Shown: positions 9,130 through 17,757, counted from the first letter of the stretch. The stretch: DNA of 64,000 nt from an uncultured Collinsella sp. (GCA_958354105.1 CATWVA010000004.1:32116-96115); one strand, 5' to 3'. Made by a program: numbers and translations. The notes: generated by a model from the letters alone, not told the origin.

Positions 9130-9534
9130 ATGGCTATCGAGAAGACCTTCATCATGATTAAGCCCGACGCGGTGCGCGATCGCAAAATCGGCGAGATTGT
9201 TGCTCGCATTGAGCGCAGCGGCCTTGTCATCGAGCGCATGGAGATGACCACGCTCGAGCGCGCTACCGTCGAGGAGCACTACGCCCATCTGGCCGACAAG
9301 CCCTTCTTTGGCGGTCTCTGTGACTTTATGACGAGCGGTCCGGTCGTCAAGATGGTCGTTTCCGGTCTCTCCGCTGTTGCTAAGATGCGCACCCTCATGG
9401 GCGCTACTAATCCGCTTGACGCTGCTCCTGGTACCATCCGCGGCGACTTTGCCGTCGATGTCAACGCCAACGTGATCCACGGCTCCGACTGTCTGGAGAA
9501 CGCCGAGATCGAGATCAAGCGCTTCTTTGGCTAA
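9130..9534 (+). CDS. ndk: Nucleoside diphosphate kinase
   Basis: Transfers the gamma phosphate of ATP to NDPs, balancing nucleotide pools. 134 residues, the normal length. KTFIMIKPDAV opens the fold, and the phospho-histidine lies in NVIHGSDC (the family motif is N-x-x-H-G-S-D). Start at ATG 9130, after GAAAGGCTACCTT. It is monocistronic, with a terminator behind it. Confidence 0.96.
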   Translation: MAIEKTFIMIKPDAVRDRKIGEIVARIERSGLVIERMEMTTLERATVEEHYAHLADKPFFGGLCDFMTSGPVVKMVVSGLSAVAKMRTLMGATNPLDAAPGTIRGDFAVDVNANVIHGSDCLENAEIEIKRFFG

Positions 9535-9572
9535 ACCAGCTTTGACTCCTTAAAGCTGTTAGCGTGTGGCTT

Positions 9573-9609
9573 GGGCGCCGCGGAACTCCATCCGCGGCGC
9601 CCTTTTATT
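9573..9609 (+). terminator. Terminator after ndk
   Basis: GGGCGCCGCGGA (9573-9584) pairs perfectly with TCCGCGGCGCCC (9591-9602), followed by TTTTATT. Confidence 0.9.
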
Positions 9610-9623
9610 CCAAAATCTATGAA

Positions 9624-9658
9624 GGGGCCCGCTCGGTCATGAGTTCCGAGCGGGCCCC
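9624..9658 (-). terminator. Hairpin downstream of rpiB
   Basis: GGGGCCCGCTCGG (9624-9636) pairs perfectly with CCGAGCGGGCCCC (9646-9658). It lies 28 bases beyond the rpiB stop on the minus strand. The tail there is only modestly T-rich. Confidence 0.6.
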
Positions 9659-9685
9659 TGCTGTTAGCTTGTGGCACTGAGTGGT

Positions 9686-10153
9686 TTAGGCCTCGTCGAC
9701 GACCTTGAGGCCGCGCGTGTGGTCGATCTCGTTGAGGAGGTTAACGCGACGCTCGTGACGACCGCCCTCAAACTCGGCGTCGAGCCACTCGTCGACAATC
9801 ATCTTGGCGAGCTCGGAGCCAACGACTCGGGCGCCAAAGGCGAGCACGTTGGTATTGTTGTGCATGCGAGAGAGCTTGGCGCTGAAGGGCTCGGAGCACA
9901 CGACGGCGCGTACGCCCTCTACCTTGTTGGCAGCCAGACTAATCCCGACGCCGGTGCCGCAGATGAGGATGCCCAGGTCGACGTCGCCGTTGGCAACGGC
10001 CTTACCCACCTTGTAGCCGGCGATGGGGTAGTCAAAGCTCTCGGAGGTGTCGGTGCCAAAGTTCACGACCTCGCAGCCGCGCTCCTTCAGGTGCTCGGAA
10101 ATGATGTTCTTGAGCTCGACGGCGGCGTGGTCGTTACCGATACCGATCTTCAT
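9686..10153 (-). CDS. rpiB: Ribose-5-phosphate isomerase B
   Basis: Interconverts ribose 5-phosphate and ribulose 5-phosphate in the pentose phosphate pathway; the RpiB/LacAB fold may also take other aldose phosphates. 155 residues. It begins MKIGIGNDHAAVELK, with the active-site cysteine region ILICGTGVGISLAANK and the phosphate-binding region RMHNNTNVLAFGAR. The ATG at 10153 is chosen because the fold starts there and AGAGAGGAACC precedes it; the frame extends upstream without a plausible ribosome site. It diverges from cyuA across a LacI-like operator. Confidence 0.92.
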   Translation of the reverse strand: MKIGIGNDHAAVELKNIISEHLKERGCEVVNFGTDTSESFDYPIAGYKVGKAVANGDVDLGILICGTGVGISLAANKVEGVRAVVCSEPFSAKLSRMHNNTNVLAFGARVVGSELAKMIVDEWLDAEFEGGRHERRVNLLNEIDHTRGLKVVDEA

Positions 10154-10235
10154 GGATGGTTCCTCTCTGGTCTGTGCGGCGCAAATGCTAAAGGTGTTTA
10201 CCGCGTTCGACTGAATGATAGCGCGACTTTTGCGT

Positions 10236-10251
10236 AAACGCTCGAGCGTTT
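10236..10251. promoter_or_regulatory. LacI-type operator-like palindrome
   Basis: AAACGCTCGAGCGTTT is a perfect 16-base palindrome with a central CG, the shape typical of LacI/GalR-family operators. Another half site AAACGCT lies at about 10259. It sits between rpiB (minus) and cyuA (plus), 83 bases before the rpiB start. The 271-base gap holds no ORF I can support. Confidence 0.55.
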
Positions 10252-10424
10252 TTTGGTCAAACGCTTTAGCATGCAACAAGATCGGCTTCTCATGAATAAT
10301 GCCACCAATTTGTGCTCGAGCGCCGTCCGCCGGAACCATGGTTGCGGTTTTTGATGCATTGTTATCAAATAAAGGAACTAACCATTCTTGAGAGCCCAGC
10401 CCGTTATGCAAGCAGGAGATACCT

Positions 10425-11744
10425 ATGCCTACCGATTCCATCCGTGATGCCGCGTTTTGCGATGTTTTGAACCGCGAGCTTGTCTGCGCGCTCGGCTGTA
10501 CCGAGCCCATTGCCGTTGCCTATGCAGCGGCGCTGGCGAGTCAGACGCTCGGTTGCGAACCCGATCATATGGATGTTGCATGTTCGGGCAACATTATCAA
10601 GAACGTTAAGAGCGTGACCGTGCCCAACTCGGGCGGTATGCACGGTATTGAAGCCGCGGCCGTGCTGGGTGCCGTGGGCGGCGACGCTAAGAGCGCGCTC
10701 GAGGTGCTCGAGAGCGTTGACGATGAAGACCGTGCTCGCGTGGCCGAGCTCCTCGCCGACGCCGACTACTGCGATGTGTCGCTTGTTGAGGGTGTGCCCA
10801 ACCTCTACATCAAGGTGACTGCGACGGCCGGGGGCCATACCGCGGTCGTCGAGATTACCGACCACCACACCAATGTCACGTGCCATACCCTCGACGGTAT
10901 TCCGGTGTGCGGCAAGTCGGCGGGCGAATGTGCCGCCTGCGCCGAGCGCGTCGTGGCCGAGCGGGCGGCAGATAACGCCGATACGCCCATGTCGATTGAG
11001 ACCATCATCGACTTTATCGAGGACGGTGACATCGAGGACGCCCGCGCTGCCGTTGAGCGTCAGATTGAGCTGAATGGCGCAATCAGTGCTGAGGGCCTTG
11101 CGCACGCTTGGGGCGCCGAGGTGGGTCGTACGCTGCTGGGTGCTCGTGCCGATGACGTCGCCTGCCGTGCCCGTGCCCGTGCGGCCGCCGGATCCGACGC
11201 TCGCATGAACGGCTGCGCGCTGCCGGTCGCCATTGTGTGCGGCTCGGGCAATCAGGGAATTACCTGCGCATTGCCCGTCATGGAGTATGCCGAGTACCTG
11301 CGTTGCGACCACGAGCGCCTGGTGCGCGCCGTGATGCTGTCCGATCTTATCGCCGTGCATATCAAGAGCTATATTGGTGCGCTTTCGGCGTTTTGCGGTG
11401 CTATTTGCGCCGCGTGCGGCGCCGGCGCTGCGATTACCTGGCTGTGCGGTGGCACGCGCGAGCAGATTGGCGCGACGGTCTCGAATACGCTCGGTAACGT
11501 GGGCGGCATCGTGTGCGACGGCGCCAAGGCGAGCTGTGCCGCCAAGATCTCGGCTGCCGTCGATGCGGCAATTCTGGGCCATGATATGGCCATGCAGGGT
11601 CGCGGCTTCCGCGCCGGCGAGGGCCTGATCCAAGATACCGTTGAGCAGACAATCGCCAGTATGGGCTACGTAGGCCGTGTGGGCATGAAAGATACCGACG
11701 TCGAGATCCTCAACATCATGATCGGCAAAACGCAGGTGTGCTAG
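10425..11744 (+). CDS. cyuA: L-cysteine desulfidase, CyuA/YhaM family
   Basis: Iron-sulfur enzyme of the serine-dehydratase-alpha-like UPF0597 family, converting L-cysteine to pyruvate, ammonia and sulfide. 439 residues. Diagnostic segments are ELVCALGCTEPIAVAYAAA near residue 22, SGNIIKNVKSVTVPNSGG near 57, and CGSGNQGI with several downstream cysteines that would ligate a [4Fe-4S] cluster. Start ATG 10425 after GCAAGCAGGAGATACCT. It stands alone and ends in a hairpin overlapping its stop. The cysteine/sulfide role is from family knowledge, and serine or another substrate is possible. Confidence 0.85.
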   Translation: MPTDSIRDAAFCDVLNRELVCALGCTEPIAVAYAAALASQTLGCEPDHMDVACSGNIIKNVKSVTVPNSGGMHGIEAAAVLGAVGGDAKSALEVLESVDDEDRARVAELLADADYCDVSLVEGVPNLYIKVTATAGGHTAVVEITDHHTNVTCHTLDGIPVCGKSAGECAACAERVVAERAADNADTPMSIETIIDFIEDGDIEDARAAVERQIELNGAISAEGLAHAWGAEVGRTLLGARADDVACRARARAAAGSDARMNGCALPVAIVCGSGNQGITCALPVMEYAEYLRCDHERLVRAVMLSDLIAVHIKSYIGALSAFCGAICAACGAGAAITWLCGGTREQIGATVSNTLGNVGGIVCDGAKASCAAKISAAVDAAILGHDMAMQGRGFRAGEGLIQDTVEQTIASMGYVGRVGMKDTDVEILNIMIGKTQVC

Positions 11745-11771
11745 TTACGCGGTTTTACCAAACCGCGTAAC
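11744..11771 (+). terminator. Hairpin overlapping the cyuA stop
   Basis: GTTACGCGGTTT (11744-11755) pairs perfectly with AAACCGCGTAAC (11760-11771), 4-base loop. There is no T-run directly after it; palindrome A1 follows and may supply termination. Confidence 0.5.
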
Positions 11772-11784
11772 CAGTCGACGCTGC

Positions 11785-11882
11785 AAACGCCCCTAAGCGG
11801 CAATCTGCCTTTCAATCGTCGGGCATGGCCAGAAGGCCTATGCCCTCCTCTTTCAAGGCACATTGCTCGCTTAGGGGCGTTT
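11785..11882. repeat. Family A palindrome, copy 1
   Basis: Perfect outer arms AAACGCCCCTAAGCG (11785-11799) and its complement (11868-11882), ending in a T-run. The inner hairpin is GGGCAT-GGCC-AGA-AGGCCTATGCCC. It shares the core pattern TCA..CGTCG-[hairpin]-CTCCTCTTTC with copies at 14878, 30252 and 31561, though its arms differ. It probably terminates both cyuA and the opposing HAD gene. Confidence 0.85.
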
Positions 11883-11933
11883 TCGCTGACTTATGCTCAA
11901 CCTGCGGCGCTATTTTGTTTGGAGCTAGGGGTC

Positions 11934-12692
11934 CTACGACAGTTCGTCGGCTACTTGGTGTTCGTAGAAGGCTTCTACTACGGCGTTGAAATCGCGGGCG
12001 AAGTCTTCCATGGTTCCGCGCCAGGTGGCTCGGCTGGGCTTGCCTTGGCCCACAAAGGCGGTTTGGATGCCGCAATCGGGGGACGGGAAGTCGCGTTTGG
12101 GGTCGTTGCCCACCATAAGGACCTCGTGCGGCTCGAGCCCCATCACCTGAAGCTGTTCAAGATAGTAGGTGGCATCGGGCTTGCAGCGGGTGGTGTTTCC
12201 CATGTGCGTGACGAGCTCAAAGGGGGCGTCGGCCAGGTCGCCCCAACCCATGCGGCACTCGATGGCCCCCTGCGGAAAGCTGGGGTTGGTAAAGAGCGCG
12301 CAGCGTAGTCCTGCGTCCTGTACGGCCTGAAGCGCGGCGTGTGCGCCCGGCATGGCGTGGGCGTTGATGACATCGTCGTTCTTGTACGGAAGAACTTCGC
12401 GGTCGTAGTAGGTAAACGCCTCGTAGATGAGGGGATCGGAGAGGCAGATGCCGCATCGGCGCTCGACCTCTTCTTGGTAAAACTCAAGATTGGTGCGGTT
12501 GTCCGTGCCGCTGCGGCGATTGGCGTTGAGATCGACCAGAATCGTGCCCAGGCGTGCCATCGTGCCACCGCGGCTGCGGCGCCCGATATCCGCGAGCATC
12601 GAAGAGACATCCTTAAAATAGCGAAGGATGAACGCGTTGAGGTTGATGCTGAGAAGCGTCTCGTCCATATCGAAAACGACTGCTTTGAGCAC
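11934..12692 (-). CDS. HAD family hydrolase
   Basis: Putative phosphatase of 252 residues. Motif I is VFDMDETLL at residues 6-14, motif II region LFTNPSFP, motif III Lys in RCKPDATYY, and motif IV GNDPKRDF. The C1 cap domain suggests a small-molecule substrate. The start is taken as GTG at 12692, preceded by GAGAAAGGTGCC, because the HAD motif begins six residues later; the frame continues upstream with atypical composition. Substrate unknown. Confidence 0.85.
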   Translation of the reverse strand: MLKAVVFDMDETLLSINLNAFILRYFKDVSSMLADIGRRSRGGTMARLGTILVDLNANRRSGTDNRTNLEFYQEEVERRCGICLSDPLIYEAFTYYDREVLPYKNDDVINAHAMPGAHAALQAVQDAGLRCALFTNPSFPQGAIECRMGWGDLADAPFELVTHMGNTTRCKPDATYYLEQLQVMGLEPHEVLMVGNDPKRDFPSPDCGIQTAFVGQGKPSRATWRGTMEDFARDFNAVVEAFYEHQVADELS

Positions 12693-13007
12693 GCGGGCAC
12701 CTTTCTCGAAAAATCGATCTAGAATCGTTGGCTCCGGATACTTTACCCCAAAGCCGAATGCCTGGCTGGTTATCGTCAAGTTGCGGAGACGTGTGTTCAT
12801 AAGATTACGAAAAAGTCTCCACACGAGTAAAAAATCGCAGTTCACGCTTGAAATCGAACTCATTTCCCCGTAACCTATACGAACGTGATTGCATAAGCGT
12901 CACATTAGTATCTGTCGGCTCCCGAGTGTTCCTAAACGTTGTGTGCTTGTCGCACCCTTCTGTAGGTCCTAGCAATCGGGGCCCCGTAGTTCGAAAGGGG
13001 TCCACCT
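12693..13007. other. Divergent gap upstream of rpsA
   Basis: 315 bases between the divergent HAD gene and rpsA. AT-rich near 12790-12930, so both promoters probably lie there; TATACG near 12878 is one possible -10. Beyond a short GC palindrome (GGGGCCCC near 12979) no gene or clear structure is visible. S1 mRNA leaders are autoregulated in other bacteria, but nothing diagnostic is seen. Confidence 0.3.
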
Positions 13008-14174
13008 TTGAGTGAGATTCAGAACTCGTCCATTTTCTCTCTTGACGATGTCAATGAGGAGGAGATGAACAACCTCATCGACGGTACGATTACCGACTTT
13101 GATGAGGGCGATCTCGTTAACGGCACTGTCGTTAAGATCGAGCATGACGAGGTGCTCGTTGACATCGGATTCAAGTCCGAGGGCGTTATCCCGGTCCGCG
13201 AGCTGTCCATCCGCAAGGACGCTAACCCTGCAGACATCGTTGCACTCGGTGATCCCATCGAGGCTCTGGTTCTCCAGAAGGAGGACAAGGACGGTCGTCT
13301 GGTCCTGTCCAAGAAGCGTGCCGAGTACGAGCGTGCTTGGAACCGCATTGAGGAGAAGTTCAACTCCGGCGAGAACGTCGAGGGCGAGGTTATCGAGGTT
13401 GTCAAGGGCGGCCTGATCCTCGACATCGGCCTGCGTGGCTTCCTGCCCGCTTCCCTCGTCGACCTCCGTCGTGTCAAGGACCTCACCTCCTACATGGGCA
13501 CCCGCATCGAGGCCCGCGTCATCGAGATGGACCGCAACCGCAACAACGTCGTCCTCTCCCGTCGCGTCGTGCTCGAGGAGTCCCGTAAGGCCGAGCGCTC
13601 CGAGATCCTGTCCAAGCTCAAGTCTGGCATGCGTCTCCAGGGCACCGTTTCCTCCATCGTCGACTTCGGCGCCTTCGTCGACCTCGGCGGTATCGACGGC
13701 CTCATCCACATCTCCGAGCTCTCCTGGAACCACGTCAACCATCCTTCCGAGGTTGTCAAGGTCGGCCAGGAGGTCGAGGTCGAGGTTCTCGACGTCGATC
13801 TCAACCGCGAGCGCATCTCCCTGGGTCTCAAGCAGACCACCGAGGATCCGTGGCGCGCACTGGTCAAGAAGTACCCCGTCGGCGCTATCGTCGAGGGCAC
13901 TGTGACCAAGCTTGTCCCGTTCGGCGCTTTCGTCGATCTGGGCGAGGGCATCGAGGGCCTGGTGCACATCTCCGAGATGGCCAACAAGCACGTCGATCAG
14001 CCTTCTCAGGTCACCCACGTGGGCGACAAGGTTCAGGTCAAGGTCATGGAGATCGACCTCGACCGTCGTCGTATCTCCCTGTCCATGAAGTCCGCTGCTG
14101 AGACTCTGGGCGTCGAGATTGAGGTTACCCCGCTGCCTTCCGAGAAGAAGGACGAGGAGACCGACGCCGAGTAA
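13008..14174 (+). CDS. rpsA: 30S ribosomal protein S1
   Basis: RNA-binding ribosomal protein that helps dock mRNA on the 30S subunit. 388 residues with four S1 OB-fold repeats, at roughly residues 34-103, 121-187, 205-273 and 290-359, the last two containing the near-identical FGAFVDLG. and HISE segments. The start is TTG at 13008 after CGAAAGGGGTCCACC; no ATG is suitably placed. The length matches actinobacterial and Gram-positive S1-like proteins rather than the six-domain E. coli form. A terminator follows. Confidence 0.93.
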   Translation: MSEIQNSSIFSLDDVNEEEMNNLIDGTITDFDEGDLVNGTVVKIEHDEVLVDIGFKSEGVIPVRELSIRKDANPADIVALGDPIEALVLQKEDKDGRLVLSKKRAEYERAWNRIEEKFNSGENVEGEVIEVVKGGLILDIGLRGFLPASLVDLRRVKDLTSYMGTRIEARVIEMDRNRNNVVLSRRVVLEESRKAERSEILSKLKSGMRLQGTVSSIVDFGAFVDLGGIDGLIHISELSWNHVNHPSEVVKVGQEVEVEVLDVDLNRERISLGLKQTTEDPWRALVKKYPVGAIVEGTVTKLVPFGAFVDLGEGIEGLVHISEMANKHVDQPSQVTHVGDKVQVKVMEIDLDRRRISLSMKSAAETLGVEIEVTPLPSEKKDEETDAE

Positions 14175-14197
14175 ATCGGTTTGACGATCACTTGTTT

Positions 14198-14231
14198 AAG
14201 GGATCCGTCCGCAATGGATGGGTCCCTTTTT
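14198..14231 (+). terminator. Terminator after rpsA
   Basis: AAGGGATCC (14198-14206) pairs with GGATGGGTCCCTT (14216-14228) with a small bulge, ending in TTTTT. Confidence 0.8.
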
Positions 14232-14498
14232 GCATTTGCTTCTGATGCACGCGATGCTACCCGGGCTGTCCACAGGCTATTGGGTTGTCGGTGCATGAAA
14301 AAATGCCGACATCCCGCCTCGGGGAGGAGGCGGGAACACACCGAGTAGACGGAGGGGTGTGGAGCGCGGTCGCGTCTCGACTGACGACGTTGCCCATCGA
14401 CAACCCTATTGTACTGCATGGCGTGGTTCTTGGTTTATCGTGTCGAACGCTTGCGTTGTGCCATTGCGTGTGCTGGCGGTGTGCTACACTCTTTCACT
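14232..14498 (+). promoter_or_regulatory. rnpB: Region upstream of rnpB with promoter
   Basis: A GC hairpin CCCGCCTC-GGGGAG-GAGGCGGG lies at about 14315-14336, function unknown. The rnpB promoter is likely ATTGCG (14463-14468), 16 bases, TACACT (14485-14490), which would place the start within two bases of the RNA 5' end at 14499. No ORF is convincing. Confidence 0.55.
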
Positions 14499-14860
14499 GC
14501 TGAGTGGGCCAGACGGTCGCGCGATGTGCTGCCTGCAGCACGCGTGAGGAAAGTCCGGGCTCCAGAGGGCGGGATGCCGGCTAACGGCCGGGCGGAGTGA
14601 TCCGACGGAAAGCGCCGCAGAAAAGAAGACTCCCACCTGCGCCGCAAGGCGTAAAGGGAAAAGCTGAAACGGTGGTGTAAGAGACCACCAGCGTCGTGGC
14701 AACACGGCGGCTTGGCAAGCCCCATCCGGAGCAAGCGCGAATAGGAACGCTATGGGCCGGCCCGGTCCGCGTTCGGGTAGCGTGCGTGGAGCTGCACGGT
14801 AACGTGCAGACAAGATAAATGACCGTTCACGACAGAACCCGGCTTACAGGCCCACTCAGC
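14499..14860 (+). ncRNA. rnpB: RNase P RNA, type A
   Basis: Catalytic RNA that matures tRNA 5' ends. The 5' end GCTGAGTGGGCC pairs with GGCCCACTCAGC at the 3' end (helix P1). The conserved core GAGGAAAGTCCGGGCTCC (CR-I, about 14546-14563), the AGACAAGATAAATGACCGTT-like CR-V stretch near 14808-14825, ACAGAACCCGGCTTA near the 3' end and a GGT loop for tRNA CCA pairing are visible. Length about 362 is normal. Confidence 0.96.
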
Positions 14861-14877
14861 TATTTTGTTGACGCTGC

Positions 14878-14975
14878 GACGGCGTCAGCTGGCCGATTTG
14901 GCGCTCATTCGTCGGTCGCCGCCATAAGGCGTGCTCCCTCCTCTTTCGGGCCAAATCGACTCAGCTGACGCCGTC
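14878..14975. repeat. Family A palindrome, copy 2
   Basis: Perfect 14-base arms GACGGCGTCAGCTG (14878-14891) and complement (14962-14975), plus a second matched pair GATTTGGC/GCCAAATC inside. The core has CGTCG, an inner hairpin around CCGCCATAAGGCG and CTCCTCTTTC. It follows rnpB directly. Confidence 0.85.
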
Positions 14976-15089
14976 TCGCTGTTTTTGCCTGGTCATCGGC
15001 ATCGCCGTTCTATTTACCGGGGTAAACGGTACGGCCTTTGCCGTATTATTGAGGCTGTTTGTTGCTTTGCTTGTTGTTGAGGGGCTTTG

Positions 15090-15725
15090 TTGGACAGCTA
15101 TTTTACTCTGCAATCGAATATTGAGGCTTCGGGCGAGTTTGTGGACCGCAAGAGTCGGTTTATTGCCCAGCTGATCCATATTGAGTCCGAGGATGAGGCG
15201 AATGCCTTTATCGAGATGGTTCGCAAGCGTCATTACGACGCTCGACACAATGTTCCCGCGTGGATTTTGGTCGATGGACGCGAGCGCCAGAGCGATGACG
15301 GTGAGCCGAGCCGCACGAGCGGGATGCCGACACTCGAGGTGCTGCGCGGTGCTGACCTCAAAAATGTTTGCTGCGTAGTGACGCGCTATTTTGGTGGCAC
15401 CTTGTTGGGGCCTGGTGGCTTGGTACGCGCCTATACCGCGGCGACGCAGGCGGCGGTGGCCGCGGCTCAGGAGGCCGGGCAGATCGTCGAGATGACAAGC
15501 GTTGTGTCCGTTGACGTGCATGTGGCCTACCCACAGTATGAACAGGTGCTTCGTTTGGCGCAGGATTCGGGTGCCAAGGTTTCGGATACCGATTACGCGG
15601 ATGCCGTGACGATTCATTTGGTGTTTAAAGCGGGGGAGCAGGAGCCGTTTTGCGCTAAGATGCGCGAGCTTATGGCGGGGCGCGAGGAGATCGAGGTCGG
15701 CGCTCCCGTATTTGCCGAGTTCTAA
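15090..15725 (+). CDS. YigZ/IMPACT family protein (UPF0029)
   Basis: 211-residue soluble protein of the IMPACT/YigZ family, whose role in bacteria is not settled (nucleic-acid or ribosome-linked functions have been proposed). Conserved N-terminal IMPACT motifs are KSRFIAQL near 21, DDGEPSRTSGMPTLEVL near 70 and RYFGGTLLGPGGLVRAY near 97; a C-terminal DUF1949-like domain follows. The second of two adjacent TTG codons (15090) is chosen because it sits 5 bases after GAGGGG. Confidence 0.88.
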   Translation: MDSYFTLQSNIEASGEFVDRKSRFIAQLIHIESEDEANAFIEMVRKRHYDARHNVPAWILVDGRERQSDDGEPSRTSGMPTLEVLRGADLKNVCCVVTRYFGGTLLGPGGLVRAYTAATQAAVAAAQEAGQIVEMTSVVSVDVHVAYPQYEQVLRLAQDSGAKVSDTDYADAVTIHLVFKAGEQEPFCAKMRELMAGREEIEVGAPVFAEF

Positions 15726-15727
15726 CG

Positions 15728-15780
15728 ACGACGGCCGGCGTGCTTTTGGATGGATCCCAAGCGCGCCGGCCGTCGTTTTA
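15728..15780. terminator. Bidirectional terminator
   Basis: ACGACGGCCGGCG (15728-15740) pairs perfectly with CGCCGGCCGTCGT (15764-15776), followed by TTTTA. It lies between convergent genes and can serve both. Confidence 0.85.
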
Positions 15781-15792
15781 TGTTGCTGCCGT

Positions 15793-16239
15793 TTACTCGG
15801 CGAGCTGCTTTAGAACATCGCAGGCGATCTCGATGGCATCGTCGATGCAGCCGGGGCAGCTGCGGAGCGGACCCTTATCCGATCCGATGCCCTTGAGCGT
15901 GCCGCAGACGGTCGTCGTGTTCTTCTCGCCGAAACGTTTGGCGATTTCGCGCGACAGCTTGTAGGTCTGGCCCTTGGTCTTGGGGCTATCCATGCCGTCG
16001 CTCATCACAAAACCCATAATGGCCACAGCGCCCGAGATAGCGCCGCAGGTTTCGGTCATGCCGCCCATGCCGGCGCCAAAGCCCTCGGTGAGGGTAAACG
16101 CGGTCTCGGGGTCGAGTCCGACAGCAGGCGCAAGTGTGCAAGCAACGGCCTGTGCGCAGTTAAAGCCACGGGCGTGGTATTCGGCAGCTTGAGCCTGGCA
16201 GGCGGTGATGTCGAGCTGGGTGGTGTCGATTTGCTTCAT
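15793..16239 (-). CDS. C_GCAxxG_C_C family redox protein
   Basis: 148-residue protein of the C_GCAxxG_C_C family, a cysteine-rich group in anaerobes thought to act in redox or metal chemistry; no reaction is established. FNCAQAVACTLA (residues ~27-38), FGAGMGGMTETCGAISGAV (~54-72) and a C-terminal CPGC pair give the family pattern. ATG at 16239 follows AAGGAGACAACG; the frame runs upstream but without a ribosome site. It is divergent from metY, with a dyad between them, which suggests a link to sulfur amino acid metabolism, by inference only. Confidence 0.85.
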   Translation of the reverse strand: MKQIDTTQLDITACQAQAAEYHARGFNCAQAVACTLAPAVGLDPETAFTLTEGFGAGMGGMTETCGAISGAVAIMGFVMSDGMDSPKTKGQTYKLSREIAKRFGEKNTTTVCGTLKGIGSDKGPLRSCPGCIDDAIEIACDVLKQLAE

Positions 16240-16354
16240 CGTTGTCTCCTTGGTCACGGTGTACCCGCCTATGGTACCCTTGCCGGCGCATTCGCTTATC
16301 GAGACCGCAGTGCATATCTCATTGTTTTTCGCCATCGAACACTTTCTTAAGATT

Positions 16355-16385
16355 TGGGACAAATAAACCTGATTAATTTGTCCCA
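16355..16385. promoter_or_regulatory. Dyad operator candidate between C_GCAxxG gene and metY
   Basis: TGGGACAAAT (16355-16364) is matched perfectly by ATTTGTCCCA (16376-16385), 11 bases apart. AT-rich and in a divergent promoter region, so it fits a dimeric repressor site or a promoter-proximal hairpin. Confidence 0.45.
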
Positions 16386-16473
16386 TAACCTATCGGCGGG
16401 ATGGGTTGAGAGGGGTGCGGGGTAGCGGTATCGTGAACCGAATAAAAACAAAACCCAAGTAAGGGAGTTGGAT

Positions 16474-17757
16474 ATGAGCGAGCAGACCATCGGTACTACA
16501 TGTGTTCAGGGCGGCTATCACCCGGGCGACGCGGAGCCGCGCCAGGTGCCCATCTACCAGTCCACCACGTGGAAGTACGACACGTCCGAGCACATGGGCA
16601 AGCTGTTTGACCTGGAGGAGTCTGGTTACTTCTACAGTCGTCTGCAGAACCCCACATGCGATCTCGTTGCCGCCAAGATCTGTGAGATGGAGGGCGGCAC
16701 CGCTGCGATGCTCACGAGTTCGGGCATGGCCGCGAACTTCCTCGCGATCTTTAACGTGGCCGGTGCCGGCGATCATGTGGTCGCTAGCTCTGCTATTTAT
16801 GGCGGTACGTATAACCTGCTCGCCCACACCATGGGCCGCATGGGCGTGACTTGCACGTTTGTCGCCCCCGACTGCACCGATGAGGAGCTGGAGGCAGCCT
16901 TCCGGCCCAACACCAAGCTCGTCTTTGGCGAGACGATCGCCAACCCCGCCCTTGCCGTGCTCGATATTGAGCGCTTTGCCAAGGCCGCACATGACCACGG
17001 CGTGCCGCTGATGGTCGACAACACCTTCCCGACGCCCGTGATGTGCCGTCCCTTTGAGTGGGGCGCCGACATCGTTACGCACTCCACCACCAAGTACATG
17101 GATGGACATGCTGCCTACCTGGGTGGCGTGATCGTCGACCACGGCCAGTTTGACTGGATGGCCCATGCAGACAAGTTCCCGGGTCTCACCACGCCCGACG
17201 AGAGCTATCACGGCGTGACCTATGCCGAGAAGTTCGGTCGCGAGGGTGCCTTCATTACCAAGGCAACCGCTCAGCTCATGCGCGACCTCGGCCCCATGCA
17301 GAACCCGCAGGCGGCGTTTTTCCTGAATAGCTCGCTCGAGAGCCTGCATGTGCGTATGCCGCGTCATTGTGAGAACGGCCTGGCCGTTGCTAAGTTCCTG
17401 CAGAGCCATCCCAAGGTGCGCTTTGTAAGCTATCCGGGCCTGGAGGGCGATAAGTACTATGACATCGCTCAGAAGTACATGCCTAACGGTACCTGCGGCG
17501 TGGTGAGCTTTGGCTTTAACGGTGGTCGCGCGGCGGCCGAGACCTTTATGAAGAGCCTTAAACTTGCCCAGATCGCCACGCATGTGGCTGACGCCCGCAC
17601 CTGCTGCCTGCATCCCGCTAATGCCACACACCGCCAGATGAACGATGAGGAGCTCATCGCCTGTGGCATCTCCGCCGACATGGTGCGCCTGTCGTGCGGC
17701 CTCGAGGATACGGCCGATCTGATTGCCGACCTTGAGCAGGCGCTCGAGCAGTGCTAG
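16474..17757 (+). CDS. metY: O-acetylhomoserine sulfhydrylase
   Basis: PLP enzyme of the Cys/Met metabolism family that makes homocysteine from O-acetylhomoserine and sulfide. 427 residues, the length of MetY rather than the shorter MetB/MetC. YSRLQNPTCDLVAAKI, the PLP-stacking region SSAIYGGTYNLLAHT, and the Schiff-base lysine in THSTTKYMDGHA near residue 210 are visible. ATG 16474 after AAGGGAGTTGGAT. No SAM riboswitch is recognisable upstream. Methionine gamma-lyase activity cannot be excluded. Confidence 0.9.
   Translation: MSEQTIGTTCVQGGYHPGDAEPRQVPIYQSTTWKYDTSEHMGKLFDLEESGYFYSRLQNPTCDLVAAKICEMEGGTAAMLTSSGMAANFLAIFNVAGAGDHVVASSAIYGGTYNLLAHTMGRMGVTCTFVAPDCTDEELEAAFRPNTKLVFGETIANPALAVLDIERFAKAAHDHGVPLMVDNTFPTPVMCRPFEWGADIVTHSTTKYMDGHAAYLGGVIVDHGQFDWMAHADKFPGLTTPDESYHGVTYAEKFGREGAFITKATAQLMRDLGPMQNPQAAFFLNSSLESLHVRMPRHCENGLAVAKFLQSHPKVRFVSYPGLEGDKYYDIAQKYMPNGTCGVVSFGFNGGRAAAETFMKSLKLAQIATHVADARTCCLHPANATHRQMNDEELIACGISADMVRLSCGLEDTADLIADLEQALEQC

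Noticed and set aside
12969..14018. Minus-strand frame opposite rpsA, and similar long frames opposite selB, clpX, valS and thrS
   Set aside because: Composition-driven shadows rich in Leu/Gly/Val/Asp; each lies over a conserved gene.
16386..16473. SAM riboswitch before metY
   Set aside because: Only about 90 bases are available and no SAM-I or SAM-II core is visible.
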